Shown here: positions 26,162 to 36,600 of the stretch, piece by piece
Numbering within the stretch: position 1 is the stretch's first letter
How the letters are laid out: each line of letters starts with the position of its first letter
Assembly: GCA_030645915.1 (NCBI GenBank)
Contig: JAUSNO010000009.1
Span: forward strand, 1 to 64,000
Origin: Undibacterium sp.
GTDB lineage: Bacteria; Pseudomonadota; Gammaproteobacteria; Burkholderiales; Burkholderiaceae_D
Length of the DNA stretch: 64,000 nucleotides
Direction: 5' to 3'
Notes under the pieces: model-generated
Database searches by the model: none
What the model was told of the DNA's origin: nothing
The model's input: only the letters and a program-made list of their open reading frames with translations
Position numbers and translations under genes: made by a program

Positions 26162-27094
26162 TTATAAAGGTGTCCCATATGCGCTCCATTCAAAACGATA
26201 CCGCTCCTGTTGCCATTTCTTTTGCGCGGCACGTGCCCCTGCCAAATCGGTCTCGATGAAACAAAACGTCGTGCCCGCCGGAGCTTGCGCAAACTTCCAC
26301 AAATCGGCTTCAATCACGACGGCGATACGCGGATAACCGCCGGTCGCCTGCGCATCAGCCAGCAGCACGATAGGCTGGCCATTCGGCGGCACCTGTATCA
26401 CGCCGGGCAAGACAGCGTGAGATGGCAGATCGTGCTGCGTCTCGCGCACCAGCGCATCGCCCTGCAGGCGATAGCCCATGCGATTGCTTTGGCTGCTCAC
26501 CATCCAGGCTTGGGTCCAGAATGTTTGCTGCGCGCTGGCGCTAAATTCTTCATATTCCGGCCCGCGCAACACCCTTACCTCCGGCGTCCAGAGGCGTTGC
26601 AGGGTGCCCAGCGGTTTATCGCATGGCTTTGCCGGCCCCAAAACCAGCTTGTCGCCACGCTTTAAGGCCCGCCCTTGATGGCCGCCGAACTTACCCTGAA
26701 CATCGGTAGAACGCGAGCCCATGATTTCCGCCACCGCTATGCCGCCGTCGCAGGCAAGATAGGCGCGCATGCCTGAAGTCGCACCCTTCATTCTCAATAG
26801 TTGTCCGGCAACGCCGGCCGTGCGCCAGCCAGCACGCACGGGTTTTTCATCCAGCGTCGCGGCAAAATCGGCGCCGCAAATGGCGAACCAGGTGGCGCGA
26901 TGCAAACGTAACTCTATCGGCCCGACAACGATTTCCAGGCCGGCAAAATTGGCGGGATTATTCACCAGACGATTCGCCAGCATCAATGCAGGCGCATCCA
27001 GCGCGCCGCTCTGGGCGACACCCAGATGCCGGTAACCGCTGCGGCCAAGATCTTGTACGGTAGTCTGTATGCCGGGGCGCAGCACTTCAATCAT
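26162..27094 (-). CDS. pxpC: 5-oxoprolinase subunit C
   Basis: The 310-residue protein starts IEVLRPGIQTTVQDLGRSGY and contains GVAQSGALDAPALMLANRLV, GLEIVVGPIELRL, YLACDGGIAV and SNRMGYRLQGDAL, all hallmarks of the PxpC/KipA family. It forms a complex with PxpB that activates 5-oxoproline with ATP. Its start overlaps the pxpB end by 8 bases. Confidence 0.93.
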   Translation of the reverse strand: MIEVLRPGIQTTVQDLGRSGYRHLGVAQSGALDAPALMLANRLVNNPANFAGLEIVVGPIELRLHRATWFAICGADFAATLDEKPVRAGWRTAGVAGQLLRMKGATSGMRAYLACDGGIAVAEIMGSRSTDVQGKFGGHQGRALKRGDKLVLGPAKPCDKPLGTLQRLWTPEVRVLRGPEYEEFSASAQQTFWTQAWMVSSQSNRMGYRLQGDALVRETQHDLPSHAVLPGVIQVPPNGQPIVLLADAQATGGYPRIAVVIEADLWKFAQAPAGTTFCFIETDLAGARAAQKKWQQERYRFEWSAYGTPL

Positions 27095-27758
27095 GCGTCA
27101 ACTCCTCAACAGCGACAAAGCGAATCACATCGCCAGGCTGCAGCAAGGTCGGCGTAGCCAATGCCGGATTGAATAAAGTCAGTGCGGTGCGCCCTATCAG
27201 TTGCCAGCCCCCTGGACTGGCAGAAGGATAAATCCCAGTCTGCGCGCCACCGATGCCGACCGAGCCAGCCGGTACGGACAGACGCGGCTCGGCGCGGCGC
27301 GGGGTGGCAAGCGATGCAGGCAATCCGCCCAGATAGGCAAAGCCAGGTTGAAATCCCAAGAAATACACGACATATTCTGCCGCCGTATGCGCGCCGATGA
27401 CTTGCTCGGGAGTGAGGCCGGCATGCTTGGCAACGTGTTCAAGGTCAGGGCCGAATTCACCGCCATAGCACACCGGTATGCGGATATTTCTGGAAGTAAA
27501 ATCCTGCGCACCGGCAGATGCCCACATGGATTCGAGAACACCGACAACCTGCTGTCCGCTAGTTTTTTCCGGATCAAAAATCACCGTCAGATTATTCATG
27601 CCGGGAACGATATCGATGTAGTCGTCAAGTCGCAGTTGCTGCGCGACACGCCAGATCCGGCGCTGGCATTCCAGCGTTGATGCAGAAAGCGATTGCAATA
27701 CCGCAGCCCGCTCGCCCATCAAATACAAGGCTACGTCGTTTGGCTTTGAAGCGATCAT
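27087..27758 (-). CDS. pxpB: 5-oxoprolinase subunit B
   Basis: The 223-residue protein belongs to the PxpB/KipI family: NNLTVIFDP, RIPVCYGGEFGPDLEHVAKH, YFLGFQPGFAYLGGLP, PRLSVPAGSVGIGGAQTGIY and SPGGWQLIGRT. It is first in the pxpBCA-DUF969-DUF979-pcp run. No strong ribosome binding site is seen. The operon promoter must lie in the 221-base gap upstream, which also holds a REP-like repeat. Confidence 0.93.
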   Translation of the reverse strand: MIASKPNDVALYLMGERAAVLQSLSASTLECQRRIWRVAQQLRLDDYIDIVPGMNNLTVIFDPEKTSGQQVVGVLESMWASAGAQDFTSRNIRIPVCYGGEFGPDLEHVAKHAGLTPEQVIGAHTAAEYVVYFLGFQPGFAYLGGLPASLATPRRAEPRLSVPAGSVGIGGAQTGIYPSASPGGWQLIGRTALTLFNPALATPTLLQPGDVIRFVAVEELTHD

Positions 27759-27874
27759 CGTTAGTGTATGGAATACCCGGAAGGCAGATGCAGCAAAAAT
27801 ACCACGCCTGATACAACTAGACCAGCGGACACATGGTTTTTATCCAGTTCGCGGGTAAAGAAAAATAAAAAGGG

Positions 27875-27951
27875 CAAGCCCAGCACGCAATCACCATGCG
27901 CCTTACAAGCCAGGCATGCCGCAAACCCGCATGAACAGTGCGTCTCAGGCC
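27875..27951. repeat. REP-like hairpin repeat
   Basis: Arms CAGCACGCAATCACCATGCG and AAACCCGCATGAACAGTGCG flank a loop with the conserved CTTACAAGCC segment. It is the same family and layout as at 22676, 37814 and 46882. It lies between pxpB and the TPMT-like gene. Confidence 0.75.
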
Positions 27952-27979
27952 TATGCGTTTTTGAATTACAGAACGGCTC

Positions 27980-28597
27980 CTAAGCAGCCGGCAGCCGCCG
28001 CCAAACCTGCCAGCGTTCCTTGCCAACAAACACAGGAATAGAATCATCGACGCCATGGTCTTCCAGCAACTCAAAATACGGCGTCATCAATGCCTGCAAT
28101 TCGGCGGAAGAAATACTAAACGGAGGCCCCTTGAGCGAGCGCCCGGCGGTGTCATCCAGATAGAAAAAGCCTGCCAGCACGCCACCAGCCGCAAGCAAGG
28201 CCGCCCAGCGCTGCACTATCTGCAGACGCATGGCGGGAGGCAGTGCGCACAGAAATGCACGCTCATAAATCAAGCCCAATGGCCGCGCAGGATGATATTG
28301 AAAAAAATCTGCCTCGACCACGTGCTTGCCCCACTCACCGATGGCCGCCTTGGCGCTGGCAACGGCAGCGGGAGAGAAATCGATGGCGGTCACATCCCAG
28401 CCGGATTGGGCCAGAAAAGCCGCCTCATAGCCGATACCGCAACCGGGTATCAAGGTTACCAAAGGGTGCTCTGCCCTAGCTACAAAATCCTGCAAAGCTT
28501 GCGGTACGCCGCCTTTATCCCAGGGAGTAAACCGGGTTTCAAAGCGCTCGTTCCAAAAGCCTGGCTGCATGGGATCTTTGCTTTGAAAATTTTGCAT
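27980..28597 (-). CDS. TPMT-like SAM-dependent methyltransferase
   Basis: The 205-residue protein resembles thiopurine S-methyltransferase-type enzymes: FWNERFETRFTPWDKGGVPQ, the SAM motif LVTLIPGCGIGYEAAFLAQS, WDVTAIDFSPAAVASA and YERAFLCALPPAMR. The family methylates small nucleophiles such as thiols or chalcogens, and the substrate here is unknown. ATG at 28597 is 10 bases after the ubiB stop, so it belongs to the ubiJ-ubiB operon. Confidence 0.85.
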   Translation of the reverse strand: MQNFQSKDPMQPGFWNERFETRFTPWDKGGVPQALQDFVARAEHPLVTLIPGCGIGYEAAFLAQSGWDVTAIDFSPAAVASAKAAIGEWGKHVVEADFFQYHPARPLGLIYERAFLCALPPAMRLQIVQRWAALLAAGGVLAGFFYLDDTAGRSLKGPPFSISSAELQALMTPYFELLEDHGVDDSIPVFVGKERWQVWRRLPAA

Positions 28598-28607
28598 AAT
28601 GGCAGAC

Positions 28608-30170
28608 CTAATACTCGACAAAATGGAAAATGAATTGCGCCAATACGACACCGGCGATCATGCCGCCGAAAAAATAGATAATCGTTCTGAGCAAACGATT
28701 GGTGGACCGTTGTTCAGTCAGCAATGCCATCAGCAGTGCATCGTTTTGCGCCGGTTCGGCGGCACGAATCAGCGCCTGCTGCGCGAGTCTAGGCAACTGC
28801 GGAAAAATATGACTGTAGCGGGGTGCTTCAGACTTCAATTTTTCTATCAGGCCACGCCAGCCGATTTGCTCGCTCATCCAGCGCTCCAGATACGGCTTGG
28901 CGGTTTTCCAGAGATCGAGCTCAGGGTCAAGTTGACGGCCCAGGCCTTCGATATTAAGCAAAGTCTTTTGCAGCAAGACCAGCTGCGGCTGCACCTCGAC
29001 ATTGAAGCGGCGCGAAGTTTGAAACAGCCGTAACAGGATCTGACCAAAAGAAATATCTTTCAGAGGGCGATCGAAGATAGGTTCGCAACAGGCGCGCACT
29101 GCAGCTTCGAGCTCGTCAACTCTGGTTTCTTTGGGCGCCCAGCCAGATTCGATATGCGCTTCTGCCACGCGCTTGTAATCACGGCGGAAAAACGCCAGAA
29201 AATTCTGCGACAGGTAGTCTTTATCAAAATCATTGAGCGTGCCGACGATACCGAAATCGAGCGCAATATACCGCCCGAAAGTGGCGGGGTCGGTCGAAAC
29301 CAGAATATTACCGGGATGCATATCGGCATGAAAAAAACCATCGCGAAAAATCTGCGTGAAGAAGATTGTCACGCCGTCGCGCGAGAGCTTCTGCAGATCC
29401 ACACCCGCCTCGCGTAACTTGTCCAGCTGGGACACCGGGATGCCCTTCATGCGCTGCATCACGATCACAGATGGCGAGCAATAATCCCAGTACATCTCCG
29501 GCACCAGCAGCAGATCAGAATCGGCAAAGTTGCGGCGTAACTGGCTGCCATTGGCTGCCTCGCGCATCAGATCGAGTTCGTCGTGCAGGTACTTATCGAA
29601 TTCTGCAACCACTTCTCTTGGCTTGAGGCGCTTGCCGTCTGCCCAGAGAAATTCCAGCCAGCCAGCGGCAATCTGCATGAGCGCAACATCATTGTCGATG
29701 GCCGATTTCATGCCTGGGCGCAGCACCTTCACGGCGGCCTCGCGCCCATCTTTCAGGGTGGCGAAATGCACCTGCGCAATCGAAGCGGAGGCAACAGGGA
29801 CGCGATCAAAACTGGCAAATAACTGATCCGGATGTGCGCCCAGGGATTTGACGATTTGCGCGATCGCCAGATCGGTATCAAAGGCGGGAACCCGGTCCTG
29901 CAATCTGGCAAGTTCATCCGCAATATCGGGCGGCATGAGATCGCGCCGCGTTGACAATACCTGACCGAATTTGACGAAGATAGGACCGAGATCTTCCAGC
30001 GCCTTGCGCAAGCGCTCGCCACGCGGTGCTGACAAATCCCGCCAGAACAATAGGGATTCAATCAATCGGGCGGTGCGCGGGACAGGCAAACCCGACATCG
30101 CAATTTCATCAATACCGTAACGCACCGCGATGCGGATAATTTTTAACAGACGCAAGAACTTCACGATCAT
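28608..30170 (-). CDS. ubiB: UbiB, ABC1/ADCK-type atypical kinase
   Basis: The 520-residue protein is required for ubiquinone biosynthesis. It shows the KxGQ-type motif ([20 protein letters not shown]), an Ala-rich loop ([20 protein letters not shown]), the lysine in [22 protein letters not shown], and the metal-binding DFG in [11 protein letters not shown]. The C-terminus has a membrane helix ([19 protein letters not shown]). It probably acts as an ATPase that helps extract lipid intermediates for the Ubi complex. Its start overlaps ubiJ by 4 bases. Confidence 0.95.
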   Translation of the reverse strand: MIVKFLRLLKIIRIAVRYGIDEIAMSGLPVPRTARLIESLLFWRDLSAPRGERLRKALEDLGPIFVKFGQVLSTRRDLMPPDIADELARLQDRVPAFDTDLAIAQIVKSLGAHPDQLFASFDRVPVASASIAQVHFATLKDGREAAVKVLRPGMKSAIDNDVALMQIAAGWLEFLWADGKRLKPREVVAEFDKYLHDELDLMREAANGSQLRRNFADSDLLLVPEMYWDYCSPSVIVMQRMKGIPVSQLDKLREAGVDLQKLSRDGVTIFFTQIFRDGFFHADMHPGNILVSTDPATFGRYIALDFGIVGTLNDFDKDYLSQNFLAFFRRDYKRVAEAHIESGWAPKETRVDELEAAVRACCEPIFDRPLKDISFGQILLRLFQTSRRFNVEVQPQLVLLQKTLLNIEGLGRQLDPELDLWKTAKPYLERWMSEQIGWRGLIEKLKSEAPRYSHIFPQLPRLAQQALIRAAEPAQNDALLMALLTEQRSTNRLLRTIIYFFGGMIAGVVLAQFIFHFVEY

Positions 30171-30751
30171 TGACGCGACCTTTCTAATTTTTCGATACGC
30201 TTGATGAGACGTTCTACATCATCACGACATTTATTAACTTCCGTGCCAAAGGCTTGCACGGCAACAGGTCGTACCAGCATGGGATTTTCTTCCAAAAAAT
30301 ATTCAGCAAGATTTTCCTGAATTTTCTGATGTGTTTGCTGCACAGTCTGGATCAGCGATTTTGCGGTCGAGACCATACGCACTGCCGCCACATCACCAAA
30401 CAGTTTGCTCAAATCCTCTTCCGCTTCCCAGCGCAAATGCTGGCTGAGATGAGAAATGGTATTGGCAAAATCGGCATCGCCCTCGACTTTGACATAAGAA
30501 AAGGCGCGCTCACGATTTTGCGCAATCAAGGGCAGATCGCTGAGTTTTAGCCGGATAGTAACGTCCGCAGGCGCAACTGGATCAGTCTCTGCCAGCATGC
30601 CATCAGCAGAAATTGTCAATCGCAATACGACTGCCTGCACATCAATGCAAGCTGTTTTTCCTGCATGTTTTTGCAGTTTGTTTTTTGCCCAATCTTCTTG
30701 AGCAAGCAGGTGGTTCACAAAGAGCGCGAAGGTAGAGGAAAGTGGAATCAT
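30167..30751 (-). CDS. ubiJ: UbiJ, SCP2-domain ubiquinone assembly factor
   Basis: The 194-residue protein has an SCP2 lipid-binding domain in the first 110 residues ([53 protein letters not shown]) and a C-terminal helix rich in charged residues ([14 protein letters not shown]), as in UbiJ. It organises ubiquinone hydroxylation enzymes with UbiK. The ATG lies about 10 bases after the U-run of the terminator at 30764-30793 and has no ribosome binding site, an unusual layout. It overlaps ubiB. Confidence 0.9.
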   Translation of the reverse strand: MIPLSSTFALFVNHLLAQEDWAKNKLQKHAGKTACIDVQAVVLRLTISADGMLAETDPVAPADVTIRLKLSDLPLIAQNRERAFSYVKVEGDADFANTISHLSQHLRWEAEEDLSKLFGDVAAVRMVSTAKSLIQTVQQTHQKIQENLAEYFLEENPMLVRPVAVQAFGTEVNKCRDDVERLIKRIEKLERSRQ

Positions 30752-30760
30752 AATTATATA

Positions 30761-30793
30761 AAAAAACCGCCCATGAAATTCATGGGCGGTTTC
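30761..30793 (-). terminator. Rho-independent terminator after the Tim44-like gene
   Basis: AAACCGCCCATGAA and TTCATGGGCGGTTT form a 14-base stem, with a run of seven U on the minus strand. It ends transcription of the upstream ubiE/Tim44 unit. The U-run sits immediately before ubiJ. A second inverted repeat, TTTGATCA and TGATCAAA at 30829-30850, lies between it and the Tim44-like stop. Confidence 0.85.
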
Positions 30794-30871
30794 AAGTTTA
30801 ACAGTTTATCTCCTCAAGGGAGACTGTGTTTGATCAAGTGCCTGATCAAATAAGCTGTACAAATCAAGACA

Positions 30872-31810
30872 TTACAATTGCTGAATCCCAGCCAGAGCCC
30901 AACCGCCTTGACCATTCAATGGTTTGGACAAGTTCCAGACCTCTTTAAACGCCTCAGCTGGCGCGTTTGGATCTTCCTTGATCATGCCGGTAAATTTGAC
31001 GCTGGCCAGGTAGTCATTGCCGACTGTTTCCAGGCCAAGCAACTCGGCATCAATGGACACGACATCGGTCACATTGGCAGAAGTACCACGTTCCTGAATT
31101 TGCATTTTGATCTCTGCATACATTTCAGCTGTAGTGAATTCGTGAATATCGTTAATATCCGCTTTATCCCACGCTGCCTGCAGACGAATGAAATAAGTCT
31201 TGGCATTGCGCAAAAACGCAGGGACATCGAAATCAGCTGGAATAGTCCAGGTACCCTGATCAGCTGATCCGAATGAAGAACTAGGCGTTGCTGATCCTGT
31301 TGCCGCTCCTGACTGGAACGATTGAGGCTCAATCCGGGAACCGATTTCTGGCAAAGGCGCTGCAGAAGCCCCTGCACCGGCATACGATGGCTGTTGCTGC
31401 GCAAATGCGGACGGCGCACCGCCGCCCTTGCGGTTTTGGTACATACGGAACAGGAAGAATGCCACGCCCGCCAATAAGAGCATAGGCAAGATCGAGCCCA
31501 GAGCGCTAGCCATGCCGCCACCCATCCCCATTGAGGAGAACATCGCACCTAACAAAGCACCGCCGACCAGACCGCCGACGATACCCTTCCATGGGCTAGC
31601 TGGCTTAGGCGGCACTGCAGCGGCTCCTGCGGTTGCTGGCGCAGCTGCGGGCTTCGCCTGGGCTGGCGCTGCAGGCGCCGCCTGACGTGACACATTGGTC
31701 GACTGACGTCCTACTGAACTACCGCCACCAAAACGCTTCGCCTCGGCATCAGACACCGTCATAGTCAATGCACCAAGCATCAACATCATTGCGAATAAAA
31801 ATTTCTTCAT
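30872..31810 (-). CDS. Tim44-like domain protein
   Basis: The 312-residue protein begins with a signal or anchor (KKFLFAMMLMLGALTMTVSD), then a low-complexity Ala/Pro stretch, a glycine-rich hydrophobic segment (GIVGGLVGGALLGAMFSSMG) and a second one with LLLAGVAFFLFRMY. The last 120 residues are a Tim44-like domain (FLRNAKTYFIRLQAAWDKAD, ending WALAGIQQL). In bacteria such proteins are envelope proteins of unclear role, sometimes linked to respiratory or lipid functions. AGGAG precedes the ATG. It is in a row with ubiE and DUF971. Confidence 0.85.
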   Translation of the reverse strand: MKKFLFAMMLMLGALTMTVSDAEAKRFGGGSSVGRQSTNVSRQAAPAAPAQAKPAAAPATAGAAAVPPKPASPWKGIVGGLVGGALLGAMFSSMGMGGGMASALGSILPMLLLAGVAFFLFRMYQNRKGGGAPSAFAQQQPSYAGAGASAAPLPEIGSRIEPQSFQSGAATGSATPSSSFGSADQGTWTIPADFDVPAFLRNAKTYFIRLQAAWDKADINDIHEFTTAEMYAEIKMQIQERGTSANVTDVVSIDAELLGLETVGNDYLASVKFTGMIKEDPNAPAEAFKEVWNLSKPLNGQGGWALAGIQQL

Positions 31811-31870
31811 CTTGCTTTCTCCTGAACTTCAGTTGTAACGTGTGTTAAAGCTTAACTTCGAAGCTTAACT

Positions 31871-32605
31871 TCAAAGTTTAATACCGGTGTGAAGAGCAGC
31901 CACACCTGCCGTCAAATTGTAATATTGCACACGTTCAAGCCCTGCATCTTGCATCATGGTCTTGAGCGTTTCCTGATCCGGGTGCATGCGGATTGACTCT
32001 GCAAGATAGCGATAACTCTCTGAGTCATTGGCAATCTTTTCACCTAGCCAAGGTAATACTTTGAAAGAATAAAGATCGTAAGGTTTTTGCATGATGTCTG
32101 GCACTTTTGAAAACTCCAGCACCAGCAACTTGCCACCCGGTTTCAATACTCTATGCATTTCTGCCAAGGCCTGATCCTTATGCGTCATGTTGCGCAAACC
32201 GAATGCGACGCTGACACGATCAAAATAATTATCAGGAAAAGGCAATTTTTCTGCGTCACACAGCAAGGTGGGGGTAATCAGGCCTTTATTCAAGAGTCTG
32301 TCGCGGCCCACGCGCAGCATCGACTCATTGATATCGGTATGCCAGACCTCGCCGGTCTTGCCTGCTTGCTTGACGAATTCCTTGGCCAGATCACCGGTGC
32401 CGCCGGCGATATCGAGCACTTTAAACCCCGGGCGAACGCCAGCCTGGGCGATGGTAAAAATCTTCCAGATACGATGTAAACCACCGGACATCAAATCATT
32501 CATGACATCGTATTTAGCCGCGACAGAGTGAAAGACCTCCGCCACTTTATGGACTTTTTGATCTTCTTCTACCGTAGCGTAGCCGAAGTGGGTAGTATTA
32601 CTCAT
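31871..32605 (-). CDS. ubiE: Ubiquinone/menaquinone C-methyltransferase
   Basis: The 244-residue enzyme C-methylates the demethyl benzoquinol ring in ubiquinone synthesis. Diagnostic stretches are [17 protein letters not shown], the SAM motif [35 protein letters not shown] and [12 protein letters not shown], with a C-terminal [17 protein letters not shown]. It has an AAGGG site and follows DUF971 by 84 bases. Confidence 0.96.
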   Translation of the reverse strand: MSNTTHFGYATVEEDQKVHKVAEVFHSVAAKYDVMNDLMSGGLHRIWKIFTIAQAGVRPGFKVLDIAGGTGDLAKEFVKQAGKTGEVWHTDINESMLRVGRDRLLNKGLITPTLLCDAEKLPFPDNYFDRVSVAFGLRNMTHKDQALAEMHRVLKPGGKLLVLEFSKVPDIMQKPYDLYSFKVLPWLGEKIANDSESYRYLAESIRMHPDQETLKTMMQDAGLERVQYYNLTAGVAALHTGIKL

Positions 32606-32689
32606 GGTATGGCCCTTATGAATTTGTGGGCATTATAGGACAACTATCCGCGTTTATCATCACTCAATAAGTTTGAGAATGCTTGTTGT

Positions 32690-33124
32690 CTAATGCTTAT
32701 GTCCGCAGGACCCGCCGGATTTCACCGGCGCTACCGTATCGCGCCCGGTTTCGCCGGGATGGCCTGCCGCATGCAAGCGATCCAGATAATCCAACCACAA
32801 ACTTTCTTGGTTGTCGCCCAGCCAATACAGGTAATCCCAGGAAAAAATACCCGATTCGTGGCCATCGGAAAACAGCGGCTTGACTGCATAGTTACCAACT
32901 GGCTCCAGCCCTGCCAAACCTACCTCACGTTTACCGGTTTGCAGTGTTTCTTGCCCTACGCCATGACCGCGCACTTCGGCAGAAGGTGAATACACGCGCA
33001 ACAACTCAAACGGCAAGACAAAATCCTTGCCGTCATCAAAACTGATTTCCAGCACCCGCGACTGAGTGCGCGCATTCAGTGCTGTTGGCGCCGGGGCTTG
33101 GATTTGTTTTTTGGATGCTGTCAT
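32690..33124 (-). CDS. DUF971 family protein
   Basis: The 144-residue protein has the DUF971 (gamma-butyrobetaine-hydroxylase-like N-terminal) signature: VLEISFDDGKDFVLPFELLR, VGLAGLEPVGNYAVKPLFSD and GHESGIFSWDYLYWLG. It is probably a small metal-binding or FeS-related protein; the role is unknown. In betaproteobacteria it is usually next to ubiE, as here. The C-terminus ends in CGHKH. Confidence 0.85.
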   Translation of the reverse strand: MTASKKQIQAPAPTALNARTQSRVLEISFDDGKDFVLPFELLRVYSPSAEVRGHGVGQETLQTGKREVGLAGLEPVGNYAVKPLFSDGHESGIFSWDYLYWLGDNQESLWLDYLDRLHAAGHPGETGRDTVAPVKSGGSCGHKH

Positions 33125-33181
33125 GATCGTCCTGATGGGTTAAGCGCTGAAGGACTCTGCATCATCCTTCATTTGATTCGA

Positions 33182-33631
33182 TTATTTTAGACGCTTTAGC
33201 AGTTCGGCGCGCAGCGCTGGCAATAATGCCTGACGTGCGCCGACATCCGGCAAAACCGCATTGGCATTGGCCCAGACCGGATTGGGGAAATGCGCATCAT
33301 CGGTATAGCGCGGAATGATATGCCAGTGCATGTGCGGCACCATATTGCCAAAACTGGCCAGATTGATCTTATGCGGTTGCATGATGTCGCGGATGACCTG
33401 TTCAACTATCCAGACCGCAGCCATCAATGCATTGCGCTCCGCTTCAGTCAGATCCGTCATTTCCCTGACATGGGCGTTCCAGACTACCCGGCAAAAACCC
33501 GGGTAATTGGCATCATCTACCAGCAAGACGCGCCATTGCGGGCTGGCAAATACCACATCGCCCACAGCTGGATTGCACAGTTCGCAATTCGCAGTTAAGT
33601 TGGCAGATAAGTTGGCAGTTGAATCGCTCAT
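33182..33631 (-). CDS. HIT-family nucleotide hydrolase
   Basis: The 149-residue protein has the histidine-triad signature NMVPHMHWHIIPRY and the upstream FCRVVWNAHVREMTDL segment. HIT proteins hydrolyse or transfer nucleotide phosphates. Its ATG overlaps the stop codon of the large dehydrogenase by 1 base, so the two are coupled. Confidence 0.88.
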   Translation of the reverse strand: MSDSTANLSANLTANCELCNPAVGDVVFASPQWRVLLVDDANYPGFCRVVWNAHVREMTDLTEAERNALMAAVWIVEQVIRDIMQPHKINLASFGNMVPHMHWHIIPRYTDDAHFPNPVWANANAVLPDVGARQALLPALRAELLKRLK

Positions 33632-36600
33632 TACACCAGGACTCGCTCTATGCCGCCGTTATTCGCTTTGGCCACATATTCCGGCATCCAGTTTGGCCCC
33701 AAAATATGCTTCGCCATTTCGACCACGATGTAATCTGCGGTGGTGTCGGAATCGTCGTTGTAGCGCGACAAGCCCTGCAGGCAGGATGGGCATGAAGTGA
33801 GGATTTTCACATCACCCTTGAAGCCATCGTCACGCAATTTATCCGCGCCCTTTTGCATCTCTTCTTCCTTACGGAAACGCACTTGCGTAGAGATGTCAGG
33901 ACGGCTGACTGCCAGCGTGCCGGATTCGCCGCAGCAGCGTTCATTTTTCTCGATCTTGACGTTATCGATAGTCGTGATCAGCGCATTGATGGTCTTGCCG
34001 GACTCCTGCAATTTCATCGGATTATGGCAAGGCTCGTGATACATATAACGCGTGCCTTCGACGCCGGCCAGCTTGACGTTCTTTTCCATCAGATATTCGT
34101 GGATGTCGATGATGCGGCAGCCAGGGAATATCTTATCGAACTCGTAAGTTGCCAATTGATCGTAGCAAGTGCCGCAAGAGACGATGACGGTCTTGATGTC
34201 GAGATAATTCAGGGTATTGGCCATGCGATGGAACAGCACGCGGTTATCCGTCATCATTTTCTCGGCCTTGTCGAACTGGCCGTTACCGCGTTGCGGATAA
34301 CCGCAGCACAGGTAACCCGGCGGCAATACCGTCTGTACGCCTACATTCCAGAGCATTGCCTGCGTTGCCAAACCGACTTGCGAAAACAGGCGCTCGGAAC
34401 CGCAGCCGGGGAAGTAAAACACCGCCTCGGTATCAGCCGTAGTGGTCAGAGGGTCGCGGATAATCGGCACGATCTTGTCGTCTTCAATATCGAGCAAGGC
34501 GCGTGCGGTTTTCTTCGGCAGATTGCCCGGCATTTTCTTGTTGATGAAGTGAATCACCTGCTCTTTGATAGGCGCCTTGCCTACGGTTGCCGGTGGCACC
34601 TTGGTCTGTTTTTTGGCAAATTTCTTCAGCAAATCATGGCCAAAACGCTGCGCCATATAACCCCAGCCTATCATGACCTGACGCGTGGCATTGATGGTCG
34701 CCGGATCAGTGGCGTTGAGGAAAAACATCGAGGCAGCCGTGCCGGGATTGAATTTCTTTTGTCCCATCTTGCGCAAGAGATTACGCATATTCATCGAGAC
34801 CTCGCCGAAGTCGATATCGACCGGGCAGGGATTCAGACACTTATGACAAACGGTGCAGTGATCCGCCACATCCGAGAATTCATCCCAGTGCTTGATCGAG
34901 ATACCACGCCGCGTTTGCTCTTCGTACAGGAAGGCTTCTACCAGCAAGGAAGTGGCGAGGATTTTATTGCGTGGCGAGTATAGCAAGTTGGCGCGCGGCA
35001 CATGGGTGGCGCACACAGGCTTGCACTTACCGCAGCGCAAACAATCCTTGATACTGGTCGCTATCGCGCCGATATCGCTTTGCTGCATGATCAAGGATTC
35101 GTGACCCATCAGGCCGAACGAAGGCGTGTAGGCATTGCGCAAATCAGCCGCAAATTCAGGCAAATTGAGCAGTTTGCCCTTGTTGAAACGACCTTCAGGA
35201 TCGATGCGCATTTTATAGTCGCGGAAATCCTTGATCTCGTCTTCGGTCAGATATTCCAGCTTGGTGATACCGATACCGTGTTCACCGGAGATCACGCCAT
35301 CAAGCGAACGTGCCAGCACCATGATGCGTGCGACCGCATGATGCGCCACTTGCAGCATTGCGTAATTATCGGAGTTGACCGGAATATTGGTATGCACATT
35401 ACCGTCGCCCGCATGCATGTGCAGCGCCACGAAGACGCGGCTACGCAACACTTGCTTGTGCATGGCAGTGCACTCATCCAGAATCAGCTTGAAGGCGGCA
35501 CCGTTGAAAATCTGGCGCAGTAAAGCGCGCAATTCAGTCTTCCACGACACGCGCACGGTTCTGTCCTGCACGATATCAAATACCGTGGCCTCTGGCTGGC
35601 GTTGCAGGCGTTCGTCAAAAACAAATTCCAGTTTATCCAGACCTAGGGCACACATTTCCACTTTGGCGCTGGCCAATGGTTTATCCAGATTATTCAGCAG
35701 ATAAGTCCAGCGCGCCTCGGTCGCCTTCAGCAAATTATCGGCCTGATTGACACGGTCTTCCAGCAGCTCAGCGGCCGGAATGTCGTCGCCATCGACATCT
35801 TCGCTCTTGCCCAGCGGCAGATGCCCTTTGGCGAAAAATGTCTTGAGTTCGGCGACGAGCGCCAGCTTGTTCTGTATCGACAGTTCAATATTGATGCGCT
35901 CTATGCCATCGGTATATTCACCCATGCGATTGAGCGGAATCACCACGTCTTCATTGATCTTGAAGGCATTGGTATGCTTGGAAATGGCCGCGGTTTTGGC
36001 GCGATCGAGCCAGAACTTCTTGCGTGCTTCCGGGCTGACGGCCACGAAACCCTCACCGACGCGGGTGTTGGCGATACGGATCACTTCCGATGCGGCTTGC
36101 GCCACGGCGTTTTCATCATCGCCGACGATGTCACCGAACAAAGCCATCTTCGGCAATACGCCGCGCTTGGATTTGGTGGTGTAACCGACTGCGCGCAGAT
36201 AACGCTCGTCCAGATGTTCCAGGCCGGCCAGAATCGCGCCACCCTTTCTAGTCTCGGCGTCGAGATAATCCTTGATCTCGACAATGCTAGGAATCGCGTC
36301 GCGCGCCTGGCCGAAAAACTCAAGGCACACGGTGCGTGCGAACTTTGGCATCTTGTGCAAAATCCAGCGTGCCGAGGTGATCAGGCCATCGCAACCTTCC
36401 TTCTGCACACCCGGCAAACCGGACAGGAATTTATCCGTCACATCCTTGCCCAAGCCTTCCTTGCGGAAACTGCGGCCAGGAATATCCAGCTGCTCGGTCT
36501 TGAACACCTGTTTCTCGCCCGGATGCGTCCATTCGAGCTTGAACTTGGCCACCGGCGCATCATGGATCTTGCCCAGATTATGTTCGAGACGCGTGACTTC

